A program made the translations under genes and the position numbers. The notes beneath the pieces were generated by a model. The model saw only the letters and a list, made by a program, of their open reading frames with translations, had not been told where the DNA came from and did no database searches. A DNA stretch of 64,000 bases from Streptomyces gelaticus (GTDB lineage: Bacteria > Actinomycetota > Actinomycetes > Streptomycetales > Streptomycetaceae). The stretch is taken from positions 49,089 to 113,088 of the forward strand of contig NZ_BMTF01000018.1 in assembly GCF_014649535.1 (NCBI RefSeq), read 5' to 3'. Positions 7,991-16,013 of this stretch are shown one piece after another (position 1 is the stretch's first letter; every line of letters begins with the position of its first letter).

Positions 7991-9832
7991 ATGTCTGTCA
8001 CGCTAGATGGGGATAAGTCGGTATCGGTTCCGAGCCACGTACGCAAGTTCGTACGAGGCCCGCGCCCCGAAACCGTACCGACGCTGGTCGGTACCGCCTG
8101 CGCCGCCGTCGGCCTGATCGATGTCGCCGCCGGCGTCTTCCCGCGCTTCCGGTACAGCCGGATGCACACGCTCGCCGAAGTACTGCCCGGCGCCCTCGGA
8201 CCGTTCGCCGCCGCACTCTCGCTGAGCGCGGGCGTCCTGCTGCTGCTGCTCGCCCACGGCCTCAAGCGGCGCAAGCGGCGGGCCTGGCGCGCCGCCGTCC
8301 TGCTGCTGCCGGCCGGTGCGCTGGCCCAGTTCGCCTACCGGCACTCGGTCATCGGCACGCTCGTCTCGCTGGCGCTCTGCCTGCTGCTGGTCCGTCACCG
8401 CGGCGAGTTCGCCGCGCTCCCCGACCCCCGGAGCCGCTGGCGGGCCCTGGCCAACTTCGTCCTCCTCGGCGCGGGTTCGCTGGCCCTCGGCCTGGTCATC
8501 GTCAGCGCGCACCCCGGCCGGGTCGTGGGAAACCCCAGCGTCGCCGACCGGCTCCAGCACGTGCTGTACGGAATGCTCGGCTTCGAGGGGCCCGTCGAGT
8601 ACGCCGGCGACACCTCCTGGACGGTGGCGTACTCCCTCGGCTCCCTCGGCCTGCTGACCGCCGTCACCACCATCTACCTCGCCTTCCGCCCCGAGCACCC
8701 GGCCGCCCGCCTCACCGAGGACGACGAGGCCCGGCTGCGTGCCCTGCTGGAGAAACACGGCGGCCGCGACTCGCTCGGCCACTTCGCGCTCCGCCGCGAC
8801 AAGGGAGTCGTCTTCTCCCCCAGCGGCAAGGCCGCCGTCTGCTATCGGGTCGTGTCGGGGGTGATGCTGGCCAGCGGCGACCCGATCGGCGACGTGGAGG
8901 CCTGGCCCGGCGCCATCGAACGGTTCATGGACGAGGCCAAGGCCCACTCCTGGACCCCGGCCGTGATGGGCTGCAGCGAGACCGGCGGCGAGGTCTGGAC
9001 CCGCGAGACCGGACTCGACGCCCTGGAGCTCGGCGACGAGGCGGTGGTGGATGTCGCGGATTTCTCGCTCGCCGGGCGCGCGATGCGCAACGTACGCCAG
9101 ATGGTGAAGCGCATTGAACGGCTCGGCTACGAGACCCGGGTCCGGCGCGTGAGCGACATCGGCGAGGCCGAACTGGCCCGCATCCGGCACGCCGCCGCCG
9201 ACTGGCGCGGCACCGACAACGAGCGCGGCTTCTCCATGGCGCTCGGCCGGATCGGCGACCCGGCCGACGGCGACTGCGTCATCGCCACCGCGCACAAGGC
9301 CGACGAACACACCGCGGACTCCCCCTACGGCGACCTGAAGGCCGTACTCCACTTCGTCCCGTGGGGCCACGACGGCATGTCGCTCGACCTGATGCGCCGC
9401 GACCGCTCGGCCGACCCCGGCATGAACGAGCTGCTGATCGTCGCCGCCCTCCAGGCCTCCTCCCGGCTGGAGGTCCGGCGTGTCTCGCTGAACTTCGCGA
9501 TGTTCCGCTCGGCGCTCGCCCGGGGCGAGAAACTGGGCGCGGGTCCGGTGCTGCGGACCTGGCGCGGGCTGCTGGTCTTCCTCTCCCGCTGGTTCCAGAT
9601 CGAGTCGCTGTACAAGTTCAACGCCAAGTTCCGACCCCGCTGGGAACCCCGCTTCGTGGTCTACCGCGCCGCCCGCGACCTGCCCCGCATCTCCCTGGCG
9701 GCCATGCAGGCGGAAGGCTTCGTGAACCTCGCCCTCCCCCGCCCCTTCGCCCGCCGCTTCCCGGCCCCCCTGCCCCGCCCCTGCGCCCACACCCCGGCAC
9801 CCGGCCAGGAGCAGCACGCCCGCGCTGCGTAG
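7991..9832 (+). CDS. MprF-like phosphatidylglycerol aminoacyltransferase (DUF2156 domain)
   Basis: The 613-residue protein begins with several membrane helices (about residues 25-190: LLLLLAHGL, VLLLPAGALAQF, LANFVLLGAGSLALGLVIV and others). A soluble DUF2156 domain follows from about 240 to 570. This is the catalytic half of MprF/LysX-type enzymes that transfer lysine or another amino acid from charged tRNA to phosphatidylglycerol, reducing surface negative charge and sensitivity to cationic peptides. Recognisable segments include VSGVMLASGDPIGD and the late SLYKFNAKFRPRWEPR. It has fewer membrane helices than full MprF and no fused lysyl-tRNA synthetase. ATG at 7991 has an ACGGGAAACG leader. 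The amino acid used cannot be read from the sequence. Confidence 0.85.
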   Translation: MSVTLDGDKSVSVPSHVRKFVRGPRPETVPTLVGTACAAVGLIDVAAGVFPRFRYSRMHTLAEVLPGALGPFAAALSLSAGVLLLLLAHGLKRRKRRAWRAAVLLLPAGALAQFAYRHSVIGTLVSLALCLLLVRHRGEFAALPDPRSRWRALANFVLLGAGSLALGLVIVSAHPGRVVGNPSVADRLQHVLYGMLGFEGPVEYAGDTSWTVAYSLGSLGLLTAVTTIYLAFRPEHPAARLTEDDEARLRALLEKHGGRDSLGHFALRRDKGVVFSPSGKAAVCYRVVSGVMLASGDPIGDVEAWPGAIERFMDEAKAHSWTPAVMGCSETGGEVWTRETGLDALELGDEAVVDVADFSLAGRAMRNVRQMVKRIERLGYETRVRRVSDIGEAELARIRHAAADWRGTDNERGFSMALGRIGDPADGDCVIATAHKADEHTADSPYGDLKAVLHFVPWGHDGMSLDLMRRDRSADPGMNELLIVAALQASSRLEVRRVSLNFAMFRSALARGEKLGAGPVLRTWRGLLVFLSRWFQIESLYKFNAKFRPRWEPRFVVYRAARDLPRISLAAMQAEGFVNLALPRPFARRFPAPLPRPCAHTPAPGQEQHARAA

Positions 9833-9863
9833 CGCCGCGCCGTACGGGGCCTACGCTGGTCGC

Positions 9864-10724
9864 ATGAGTACGTTGCGTGGACGAGGCACGGTCCAGGGCC
9901 TGCCGGAGTGGGACCGCTGCGCGGTCATGGGTGTCGTGAACGTGACCCCGGACTCCTTCTCCGACGGGGGCCGCTGGTTCGACACCACGGCCGCGGTCAA
10001 ACACGGCCTCGACCTGGTCGCCGAGGGCGCCGACCTGATCGACGTCGGCGGCGAGTCGACCCGCCCCGGCGCCAGCCGGGTGGACGCCTCGGAGGAGCTG
10101 CGGCGCGTGATCCCGGTGGTCAGGGGCCTGGCCTCCGAAGGGGTCACGGTCTCCGTGGACACCATGCGGGCCCGGGTCGCCGAGGACGCGGTCGCGGCCG
10201 GGGCCGCCCTGGTCAACGATGTGAGCGGCGGCCTCGCCGACCCCGACATGATCCGGGTCGTCGCCGCGGCCGGCGTCCCCTTCGTCGTGATGCACTGGCG
10301 CGGCTTCAGCGAGTCCATGAACAGCCGGGCGGTCTACGAGGACGTCGTCGCCGAGGTCGTCACCGAGCTGCGGGAACGGATGGACGCCGTGGTCGCGGGC
10401 GGTGTCGCCCCGGAACGGATCGTGATCGACCCCGGTCTCGGCTTCGCCAAGGACGCCTGCCACGACCTCGCCCTGGTCGCCCACCTCGACGAGCTCCGTG
10501 CCCTGGGCCGGCCGCTGCTGGTCGCCGCCTCCCGCAAGCGCTTCCTCGGCCATGTGCTGGCCGGCGAGGGCGCCGCACCGCCGCCCGCCCGCGAACGCGA
10601 CGCCGCCACCGCGGCGATCTCCGCGCTCTCCGCCCACGCCGGCGCCTGGGCCGTCCGGGTCCACGAGGTACGGGCCACCGCCGACGCCGTACGGGTCACC
10701 CGCGCCGTCGAGGGAGCCGCGTGA
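9864..10724 (+). CDS. folP: Dihydropteroate synthase
   Basis: The product has 286 residues. FolP joins p-aminobenzoate to 6-hydroxymethyl-dihydropterin pyrophosphate to make dihydropteroate and is the sulfonamide target. All loops are present: MGVVNVTPDSFSDGG near the N-terminus, DVGGESTRPGA, LVNDVSGG, DPGLGFAKD and AASRKRFLG. The length is normal for the family. The gene starts 31 bases after the MprF-like gene and its stop overlaps the next start (GTGA), so it leads the rightward fol block. Confidence 0.97.
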   Translation: MSTLRGRGTVQGLPEWDRCAVMGVVNVTPDSFSDGGRWFDTTAAVKHGLDLVAEGADLIDVGGESTRPGASRVDASEELRRVIPVVRGLASEGVTVSVDTMRARVAEDAVAAGAALVNDVSGGLADPDMIRVVAAAGVPFVVMHWRGFSESMNSRAVYEDVVAEVVTELRERMDAVVAGGVAPERIVIDPGLGFAKDACHDLALVAHLDELRALGRPLLVAASRKRFLGHVLAGEGAAPPPARERDAATAAISALSAHAGAWAVRVHEVRATADAVRVTRAVEGAA

Positions 10725-11203
10725 CCGGGCCCCGCGACGAGCACGCGGAGGCGGCCGCCGACATCGCGGCCGTCGAACAGGCCAACACCGCCTTCTACGA
10801 AGCGATGGAGCGCGGCGACTTCGAGGAGCTCTCCGGGCTCTGGCTGCCCGGCGAGGACCTCACCGTCTCCTGCGTCCACCCGGGCTGGCCGGTGCTGACC
10901 GGCCGCGGCGAGGTGCTGCGCAGCTACGCGCTGATCATGGCCAACACCGAGTACATCCAGTTCTTCCTGACCGACGTCAGGGTCGCGATGACCGGCGACA
11001 CCGCCCTGGTGACCTGCACGGAGAACATCCTCAGCGGCGGCCCCGCGGAGGACGGCAACGCGCTCGGGCCGCTGGTCGGCCAGCTCGTCGTGGCCACCAA
11101 TGTGTTCCGGCGCACACCGGACGGCTGGAAACTCTGGTCCCACCACGGCTCGCCCGTACTGACCGAAACCGGCGAGGAAGAGGACGAGGAGACGCCCTCC
11201 TGA
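10721..11203 (+). CDS. NTF2/SnoaL-like protein in the folate operon
   Basis: The product has 160 residues. GTG at 10721 overlaps the folP stop by 4 bases, which implies translational coupling. The sequence matches the cone-shaped NTF2/SnoaL-like fold: an N-terminal helix with NTAFYEAMERGDFEELSGLW, then HPGWPVLTGRGEVLRSYALI, strand-rich middle parts, and the ending WKLWSHHGSPV typical of this group. The C-terminus is acidic. No enzyme activity can be assigned from the motifs alone. Its place between folP and folB suggests a link with pterin or folate metabolism. The fold is likely; the function is unknown. Confidence 0.85.
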   Translation: MTGPRDEHAEAAADIAAVEQANTAFYEAMERGDFEELSGLWLPGEDLTVSCVHPGWPVLTGRGEVLRSYALIMANTEYIQFFLTDVRVAMTGDTALVTCTENILSGGPAEDGNALGPLVGQLVVATNVFRRTPDGWKLWSHHGSPVLTETGEEEDEETPS

Positions 11204-11223
11204 CCCGGTGGTCGAGTGGCTGC

Positions 11224-11239
11224 ACCCCCGAAAGGGGGT
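11224..11239. terminator. Short GNRA-loop hairpin upstream of folB
   Basis: A perfect 6-bp stem (11224-11229 with 11234-11239) closes a GAAA tetraloop. It lies 20 bases after the NTF2-like gene in a 203-base gap before folB. No T run follows, so it may attenuate or merely stabilise the messenger end. A TATAC-containing stretch shortly downstream could be a -10 for folB, but that is weak. Confidence 0.4.
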
Positions 11240-11406
11240 TGGATCCGGGAAGTGTGGGTATACGCGGCTACCAGTCCCGTGAGGCCGCGTACACGGCCCC
11301 CACGGGGGAGCACTGTCGGTGCTCGCAGGTAAATTCGAAAGAGAGCACCTTGCCGTCCGCACGCGGCCCCGTGTCTCTACGCCCAACGACAGCAGGAGTG
11401 ATTCGC

Positions 11407-11766
11407 GTGGATCGTGTCGCGCTGCGCGGCCTCAAGGCCCGTGGACACCATGGCGTCTTCCCCAGGGAACGGGAAGAGGGCCAGACGTTCATCGTGGACC
11501 TGGTGCTCGGCCTCGACACCCGCCCCGCGGCGGCCGCCGACGACCTGACGAAGACCGTGCACTACGGCATCGTCGCGGAGGAGGTCGTCGACGTGGTGCA
11601 GGGTGAACCCGTCGATCTGATCGAAACGCTCGCGGAGCGCATCGCCCAGAAGTGCCTCAAGCACGAAGGAGTCGAGGAGGTGGAGGTCGTGGTGCACAAG
11701 CCGGATGCGCCGATCACCGTCCCCTTCGACGATGTGACCATCACCATCACCCGGAGCCGAGTATGA
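11407..11766 (+). CDS. folB: Dihydroneopterin aldolase
   Basis: The product has 119 residues, normal for FolB, which splits 7,8-dihydroneopterin into 6-hydroxymethyl-dihydropterin and glycolaldehyde as a ring-shaped cytoplasmic multimer. Visible landmarks are the N-terminal LRGLKARGHHGVFPREREEG, the DLTKTVHYG segment, LIETLAERIA, and the final strand with HKPDAP. GTG at 11407 is preceded by AGGAG at good spacing. The 203-base gap before it suggests it may also have its own promoter. The stop overlaps the folK start (GTATGA). Confidence 0.95.
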   Translation: MDRVALRGLKARGHHGVFPREREEGQTFIVDLVLGLDTRPAAAADDLTKTVHYGIVAEEVVDVVQGEPVDLIETLAERIAQKCLKHEGVEEVEVVVHKPDAPITVPFDDVTITITRSRV

Positions 11767-12374
11767 CTGCGTTTTCCACCGACGGGCAGAGCGACCCGAC
11801 CGTACAGCCGGTGCCCGCCTCCGTGGTCGAGCAGGTGGACGCGGCGGACAGCACCCTCTCCAACCCCAAGCGTGCCGTGATCTCCCTGGGCTCCAGCCTC
11901 GGCAACCGCCTGGAGACCCTCCAGGGTGCCATCGACGCCCTGGAGGACACCCCCGGCCTGCGGGTCAAGGCCGTCTCCCCGGTGTACGAGACGGAGCCCT
12001 GGGGCGTCGCCCCCGGCTCCCAGCCCTCGTACTTCAACGCGGTGATCGTCGTGAAGACGACGCTCCCCCCGTCCTCCCTCCTGGAGCGCGGCCAGGCCAT
12101 CGAGGAGGCCTTCGACCGGGTCCGCGAGGAGCGCTGGGGGCCGCGCACGATCGACGTCGACATCGTGGCGTACGCGGACGTCGTCTCCGACGACCCGGTG
12201 CTCACCCTCCCCCACCCCAGGGCCCATGAGCGGGCTTTCGTCCTCGCCCCGTGGCACGACATCGACGCCGATGCCGAGCTGCCCGGCGCCGGACCCGTGG
12301 CGGAGCTGCTGGCCGAGGTCGGCCGGGACGGCGTACTGCCCCGGGCCGATCTGGAACTCCGTCTGCCCGAGTAG
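11763..12374 (+). CDS. folK: 2-amino-4-hydroxy-6-hydroxymethyldihydropteridine pyrophosphokinase
   Basis: The product has 203 residues. FolK transfers pyrophosphate from ATP to 6-hydroxymethyl-dihydropterin, making the FolP substrate. Visible motifs are LGSSLGNR, SPVYETEPWG, RWGPRTIDVDIV (metal-binding Asp pair) and LPHPRAHERAFVL. About 35 extra N-terminal residues precede the conserved domain, which makes it longer than E. coli FolK. The start overlaps the folB stop by 4 bases, so the two are coupled. Confidence 0.96.
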   Translation: MTAFSTDGQSDPTVQPVPASVVEQVDAADSTLSNPKRAVISLGSSLGNRLETLQGAIDALEDTPGLRVKAVSPVYETEPWGVAPGSQPSYFNAVIVVKTTLPPSSLLERGQAIEEAFDRVREERWGPRTIDVDIVAYADVVSDDPVLTLPHPRAHERAFVLAPWHDIDADAELPGAGPVAELLAEVGRDGVLPRADLELRLPE

Positions 12375-12473
12375 TCGTTAGGCTCAACGGAAACGGATCA
12401 CCGGCGCCGCGGTTTCCCGGCGACGGCGACCGCAGGCGACACGGACCACTGGCGGCGAAGGGCGGACCACTCG

Positions 12474-12956
12474 GTGAAGCAACTCAGGCTCGGGGTACTG
12501 GCCGGCCTCTTCGCCGCGGCCGGGGTGCTCTCCTGGGGCGGCGCCCGCCTCTGGGACTCCCTGGGCAGCCTGCCGAGCGTTCCCCTCGCCGCGCCGATCG
12601 TGCTCGCGGTGATCGCCGTCATCCTGCTGGCGACGGCGCTCTCCATCCGTTCCCGGCTGCGCGCCCAGCGCGAGCGCCGACCGGGGGCCAAGGGCGTCGA
12701 GCCGCTGCTGGCGGCCCGAGCGGTCGTCTTCGGCCAGGCCAGCGCCCTGGTCGTCTCCCTGGTCTCCGGCATGTACGGCGGCATCGGCGTCTTCCTGCTC
12801 GGCTCCCTGGACGTCCCGGCCCGCCGCGACCAGGCGATCTACGCGGGCTTCGCGGTCCTGGCCGGCATCGCGGTGATCGCCGCGGCCCTCTGGCTGGAGC
12901 GCATCTGCAAGCTCCCGGAGGACGAGGACAACGACAAGAGCTCGGCGGCCGCGTAG
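12474..12956 (+). CDS. DUF3180 family membrane protein
   Basis: The product has 160 residues and four hydrophobic helices (about 5-22, 38-58, 82-105 and 116-136), so it is a small integral membrane protein. The order and the FGQASALVVSLVSGMYGG segment match the DUF3180 family, which commonly follows folK in actinobacteria. No function is known for it. It starts with GTG at 12474, about 100 bases after folK, and ends inside a convergent terminator. The conserved position suggests a membrane role tied to this operon, but nothing in the sequence shows what it is. Confidence 0.85.
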   Translation: MKQLRLGVLAGLFAAAGVLSWGGARLWDSLGSLPSVPLAAPIVLAVIAVILLATALSIRSRLRAQRERRPGAKGVEPLLAARAVVFGQASALVVSLVSGMYGGIGVFLLGSLDVPARRDQAIYAGFAVLAGIAVIAAALWLERICKLPEDEDNDKSSAAA

Positions 12957-12971
12957 GGCCACCGAGCTCTT
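12936..12971. terminator. Convergent terminator between the DUF3180 gene and folE
   Basis: A perfect 10-bp stem (12936-12945 with 12962-12971) encloses an inner GGCC/GGCC pair and spans the DUF3180 stop codon. It stands between the two convergent units and can act in both directions. Confidence 0.65.
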
Positions 12972-12997
12972 CTCGCGCGCTGCGGGCAGGAGTTCCC

Positions 12998-13603
12998 TCA
13001 GCCCGCCATGATCAGGCTCATGGCCTCGGCGCGCGTCGCGGGGTCGCGGAGCTGTCCGCGTACCGCCGAGGTCAGCGTCTTCGCCCCGGGCTTGCGGATG
13101 CCGCGCATCGACATGCACATGTGCTCGCACTCGACGACGACGACGACCCCGCGCGGCTCCAGGATCTCCATCAGGGACTCGGCGATCTGCGTGGTGAGCC
13201 GCTCCTGGACCTGCGGGCGCCGGGCGTAGACATCGACAAGCCGGGCCAGCTTGGACAGACCGGTGATCTTTCCGCTGGTGGCCGGGATGTACCCGACATG
13301 CGCGACGCCCCGGAACGGCACCAGGTGGTGTTCACAGGTACTGAACACTTCGATGTCCTTGACCAGCACCATCTCGTCGTGCCCGAGGTCGAACGTGGTC
13401 GTCAGGACGTCTTCGGGCTCCTGGTGGAGGCCCGCGAATATCTCCTTGTACGCCCGTGCCACCCGCCCCGGCGTCTCGCGCAGTCCCTCGCGGTCCGGGT
13501 CCTCGCCCACCGCGATCAGAAGCTCGCGTACGGCGGCCTCGGCCCGCTTCTCGTCGAACTCGCCGATCGGACCCTGGCCGTCCAGCGTCACCGGGTCGGT
13601 CAT
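12998..13603 (-). CDS. folE: GTP cyclohydrolase I
   Basis: The product has 201 residues. FolE converts GTP to 7,8-dihydroneopterin triphosphate, the first step of folate synthesis. Motifs are STCEHHLVPF, which includes the zinc-binding Cys and His, the second Cys in VVVVECEHMCMSMRGIRKPG, and GLSKLARLVD. The length is normal. Start: ATG at 13603 has AGGAACGAGG just upstream; an upstream in-frame ATG at 13675 lies inside the ftsH terminator and is unlikely. A terminator separates it from ftsH, so it seems to have its own promoter, and it converges with the other fol genes. Confidence 0.96.
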   Translation of the reverse strand: MTDPVTLDGQGPIGEFDEKRAEAAVRELLIAVGEDPDREGLRETPGRVARAYKEIFAGLHQEPEDVLTTTFDLGHDEMVLVKDIEVFSTCEHHLVPFRGVAHVGYIPATSGKITGLSKLARLVDVYARRPQVQERLTTQIAESLMEILEPRGVVVVVECEHMCMSMRGIRKPGAKTLTSAVRGQLRDPATRAEAMSLIMAG

Positions 13604-13660
13604 CTGTGCCTCGTTCCTCTGAGCTGTCACCCGCGCATGTCTCCGCACGGACGTACGGAA

Positions 13661-13702
13661 AAGCCGCGCCCCCACAGGCTAGAACCTGTGGGGCCGCGGC
13701 TT
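13661..13702 (-). terminator. Rho-independent terminator after ftsH
   Basis: An 18-bp stem with one mismatch (13661-13678 with 13685-13702) has a 6-base loop. On the minus strand it is followed by TTTT. It lies 54 bases beyond the ftsH stop and ends the ftsH transcript before folE. Confidence 0.8.
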
Positions 13703-13756
13703 CCATTCCGGGCCCGGTGCGACTCCCGTGAAAGGGGCCACACCGGGAACAGGGCC

Positions 13757-15787
13757 TCAGCTCTCGGGGCGGTCCTCCGGGACGACCTCGGTGGCCGGGA
13801 CGGTGTCCGCGGGGACGGCCGTTCCGTTCGCCGTGGTGGCGCCGTTGGTGAGGGCGAGCTCCTTCGGCGAGAGCACCGGCGGCCGCGTCGACGGCGTACG
13901 CCGGGCGGAACCGGTCCACGCCGGACGGGCCGGGCGCTTCACGATCGGGGCGAAGATCTCGGCGATCTCCTCCTTGCCGAGCGTCTCCTTCTCCAGGAGC
14001 TGGAGAACGAGGTTGTCCAGCACGTCGCGGTTCTCGACGAGGATCTCCCACGCGTCGTTGTGCGCGGTCTCGATGAGCTTCTTGACCTCTTCGTCGACGA
14101 GGGCCGCGACCTCTTCCGAGTAGTCGCGCTGGTGGCCCATCTCCCGGCCCACGAAGGGCTCGGTGTTGTCGCCGCCGAACTTGATCGCGCCGAGCCGCTC
14201 CGTCATGCCGTACTGCGTGACCATCGCGCGGGCCGTCGCAGTGGCCTTCTCGATGTCGTTCGCGGCGCCGGTGGTCGGGTCGTGGAAGACCAGCTCCTCG
14301 GCCGCGCGCCCGCCCAGCATGTAGGCCAGCTGGTCGAGCATCTCGTTGCGCGTCGTGGAGTACTTGTCCTCCTCCGGGAGCACCATCGTGTAACCGAGGG
14401 CGCGGCCGCGGGAGAGGATCGTGATCTTGTGGACCGGGTCCGCCTGGGGGGAAGCCGCCGCGACCAGGGCGTGTCCGCCCTCGTGGTACGCGGTGATCTT
14501 CTTCTCCTTCTCGGACATGATCCGGGTCCGCTTCTGCGGGCCCGCCACGACGCGGTCGATGGCCTCGTCGAGCATCTTGTTGTCGATCAGCTTCAGATTG
14601 CCGCGCGCCGTGAGGAGCGCCGCTTCGTTCAGCACGTTCGACAGGTCGGCACCGGTGAAGCCGGGCGTACGACGGGCGACGGCGCCGAGGTCGACGTCCT
14701 TCGCGACCGGCTTGCCCTTCTGGTGCACCTTGAGGATCTCCAGCCGGCCCTGCATGTCCGGCCGGTCGACCGCGATCTGCCGGTCGAAACGGCCCGGACG
14801 CAGCAGCGCCGGGTCGAGGATGTCCGGCCGGTTCGTGGCGGCGATCAGGATGACGCCGCCCTTCACGTCGAAGCCGTCCATCTCGACGAGCAGCTGGTTC
14901 AGAGTCTGCTCGCGCTCGTCGTGCCCGCCGCCCATTCCGGCACCGCGGTGGCGGCCGACGGCGTCGATCTCGTCGACGAAGACGATCGCCGGGGCGTTCG
15001 CCTTGGCCTGCTCGAAGAGGTCACGGACCCGGCTGGCACCGACACCGACGAACATCTCGACGAAGTCGGAACCGGAGATCGAGTAGAACGGGACGCCCGC
15101 CTCGCCGGCGACGGCGCGTGCAAGCAGCGTCTTGCCCGTACCGGGAGGCCCGTACAGCAGGACACCCTTGGGGATCTTGGCGCCGACGGCCTGGAACTTC
15201 GCCGGCTCCTGGAGGAACTCCTTGATCTCCTGGAGCTCCTCGACGGCCTCGTCCGACCCCGCCACATCGGCGAACGTCGTCTTCGGCGTGTCCTTGGTGA
15301 TCAGCTTGGCCTTGGACTTCCCGAACTGCATGACCCGGGAGCCGCCGCCCTGCATCTGATTCATCAGGAACAGGAAGACGACCACGATCAGGACGAAGGG
15401 CAGCAGGGAAAGGAGGATCGAGATGAACGGGGACTGCTTCGACGGCGAGACGGTGTAGCCCTTGTCGATCGCGCCGCTCTCGAACTTCTTCTGCAGCGTG
15501 TCGGCCAGCTGGACACCCTGGTCGCCGATGTAGCTCGCCTGGAACTTGGTGCCGGACTCGCCCGAGAGCTCCTGGCCCTTCTTCAACTCGATCTTGATGA
15601 TCTGTTCGTCACCGGTGGTCAGCTTGGCCTGCGCCACCTGGTCCTTGCTGATCGCCTGGATCACCTTGCCGGTGTCCACCGATTTGTAGCCGCCCGACGA
15701 GCCGACGACTGTCATCAACACGACCACGGCGAGGACGGCCAGCACGATCCACATGACCGGCCCACGGAAGTATCGCTTCACGTCCAT
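13757..15787 (-). CDS. ftsH: ATP-dependent zinc metalloprotease FtsH
   Basis: The 676-residue protein is a membrane-bound hexameric AAA protease that degrades damaged or regulated proteins at the inner membrane. Two helices (about 11-29 and 120-142) flank an external domain. The AAA module has Walker A GPPGTGKT (213-220), Walker B IVFVDEIDAVGR (from 268) and the second region of homology ATNRPDILDPALLRPGRFDR. The zinc motif HEGGH is at 435-439, with a later GGRAAEELVF helix. The tail is Pro/Ser/Thr-rich. Its leader is odd: the AGGAGG ribosome site is about 24 bases before ATG, with a perfect hairpin in between. The order tilS-hpt-ftsH is the usual actinobacterial one. Confidence 0.97.
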   Translation of the reverse strand: MDVKRYFRGPVMWIVLAVLAVVVLMTVVGSSGGYKSVDTGKVIQAISKDQVAQAKLTTGDEQIIKIELKKGQELSGESGTKFQASYIGDQGVQLADTLQKKFESGAIDKGYTVSPSKQSPFISILLSLLPFVLIVVVFLFLMNQMQGGGSRVMQFGKSKAKLITKDTPKTTFADVAGSDEAVEELQEIKEFLQEPAKFQAVGAKIPKGVLLYGPPGTGKTLLARAVAGEAGVPFYSISGSDFVEMFVGVGASRVRDLFEQAKANAPAIVFVDEIDAVGRHRGAGMGGGHDEREQTLNQLLVEMDGFDVKGGVILIAATNRPDILDPALLRPGRFDRQIAVDRPDMQGRLEILKVHQKGKPVAKDVDLGAVARRTPGFTGADLSNVLNEAALLTARGNLKLIDNKMLDEAIDRVVAGPQKRTRIMSEKEKKITAYHEGGHALVAAASPQADPVHKITILSRGRALGYTMVLPEEDKYSTTRNEMLDQLAYMLGGRAAEELVFHDPTTGAANDIEKATATARAMVTQYGMTERLGAIKFGGDNTEPFVGREMGHQRDYSEEVAALVDEEVKKLIETAHNDAWEILVENRDVLDNLVLQLLEKETLGKEEIAEIFAPIVKRPARPAWTGSARRTPSTRPPVLSPKELALTNGATTANGTAVPADTVPATEVVPEDRPES

Positions 15788-15818
15788 CCATACGGGGCGA
15801 AACCGCCCCGTCCCTCCT
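15788..15818 (-). promoter_or_regulatory. ftsH ribosome site bridged by a hairpin
   Basis: On the minus strand AGGAGGG (15818-15812) is followed by a perfect 8-bp hairpin (15811-15804 with 15799-15792, loop GTTT), then ATGG, then the ATG of ftsH at 15787. The linear spacer is about 24 bases, far too long. If the hairpin folds, the spacer becomes about 5 bases, which is near ideal. This suggests that the fold is needed for efficient translation and could make it temperature- or helicase-sensitive. No other in-frame start with a better site is visible. Confidence 0.55.
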
Positions 15819-15927
15819 GCCCGTAGGTAAATGCTGCTGTGAGAAAAGACTGTTCTTCGGACGGTACCCCAGCATTGTCACCCGCGACCGCCGGGGACGT
15901 CTGTCAAAACCTGCCTTCAAAGGCTCA

Positions 15928-15959
15928 ACGGCGGGAATCCCTTGAAAGGTTCCCGCCGT
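15928..15959 (-). terminator. Hairpin downstream of hpt
   Basis: A perfect 10-bp stem (15928-15937 with 15950-15959) lies 55 bases beyond the hpt stop and before the ftsH promoter region. The T-rich tail is weak. It implies that ftsH is at least partly transcribed on its own. Confidence 0.55.
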
Positions 15960-16013
15960 CGGCTCCGGTCGGTCCGGACGCCCCGGGGCCGGGCGAAGGG
16001 CTCCGGGAGGAGG

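Noticed and set aside
12251..15826. Very long open frame on the plus strand opposite folE and ftsH
   Set aside because: It is a high-G+C shadow with low-complexity Arg/Leu/Asp translation and no domain. The minus-strand FtsH and FolE proteins have all their motifs.
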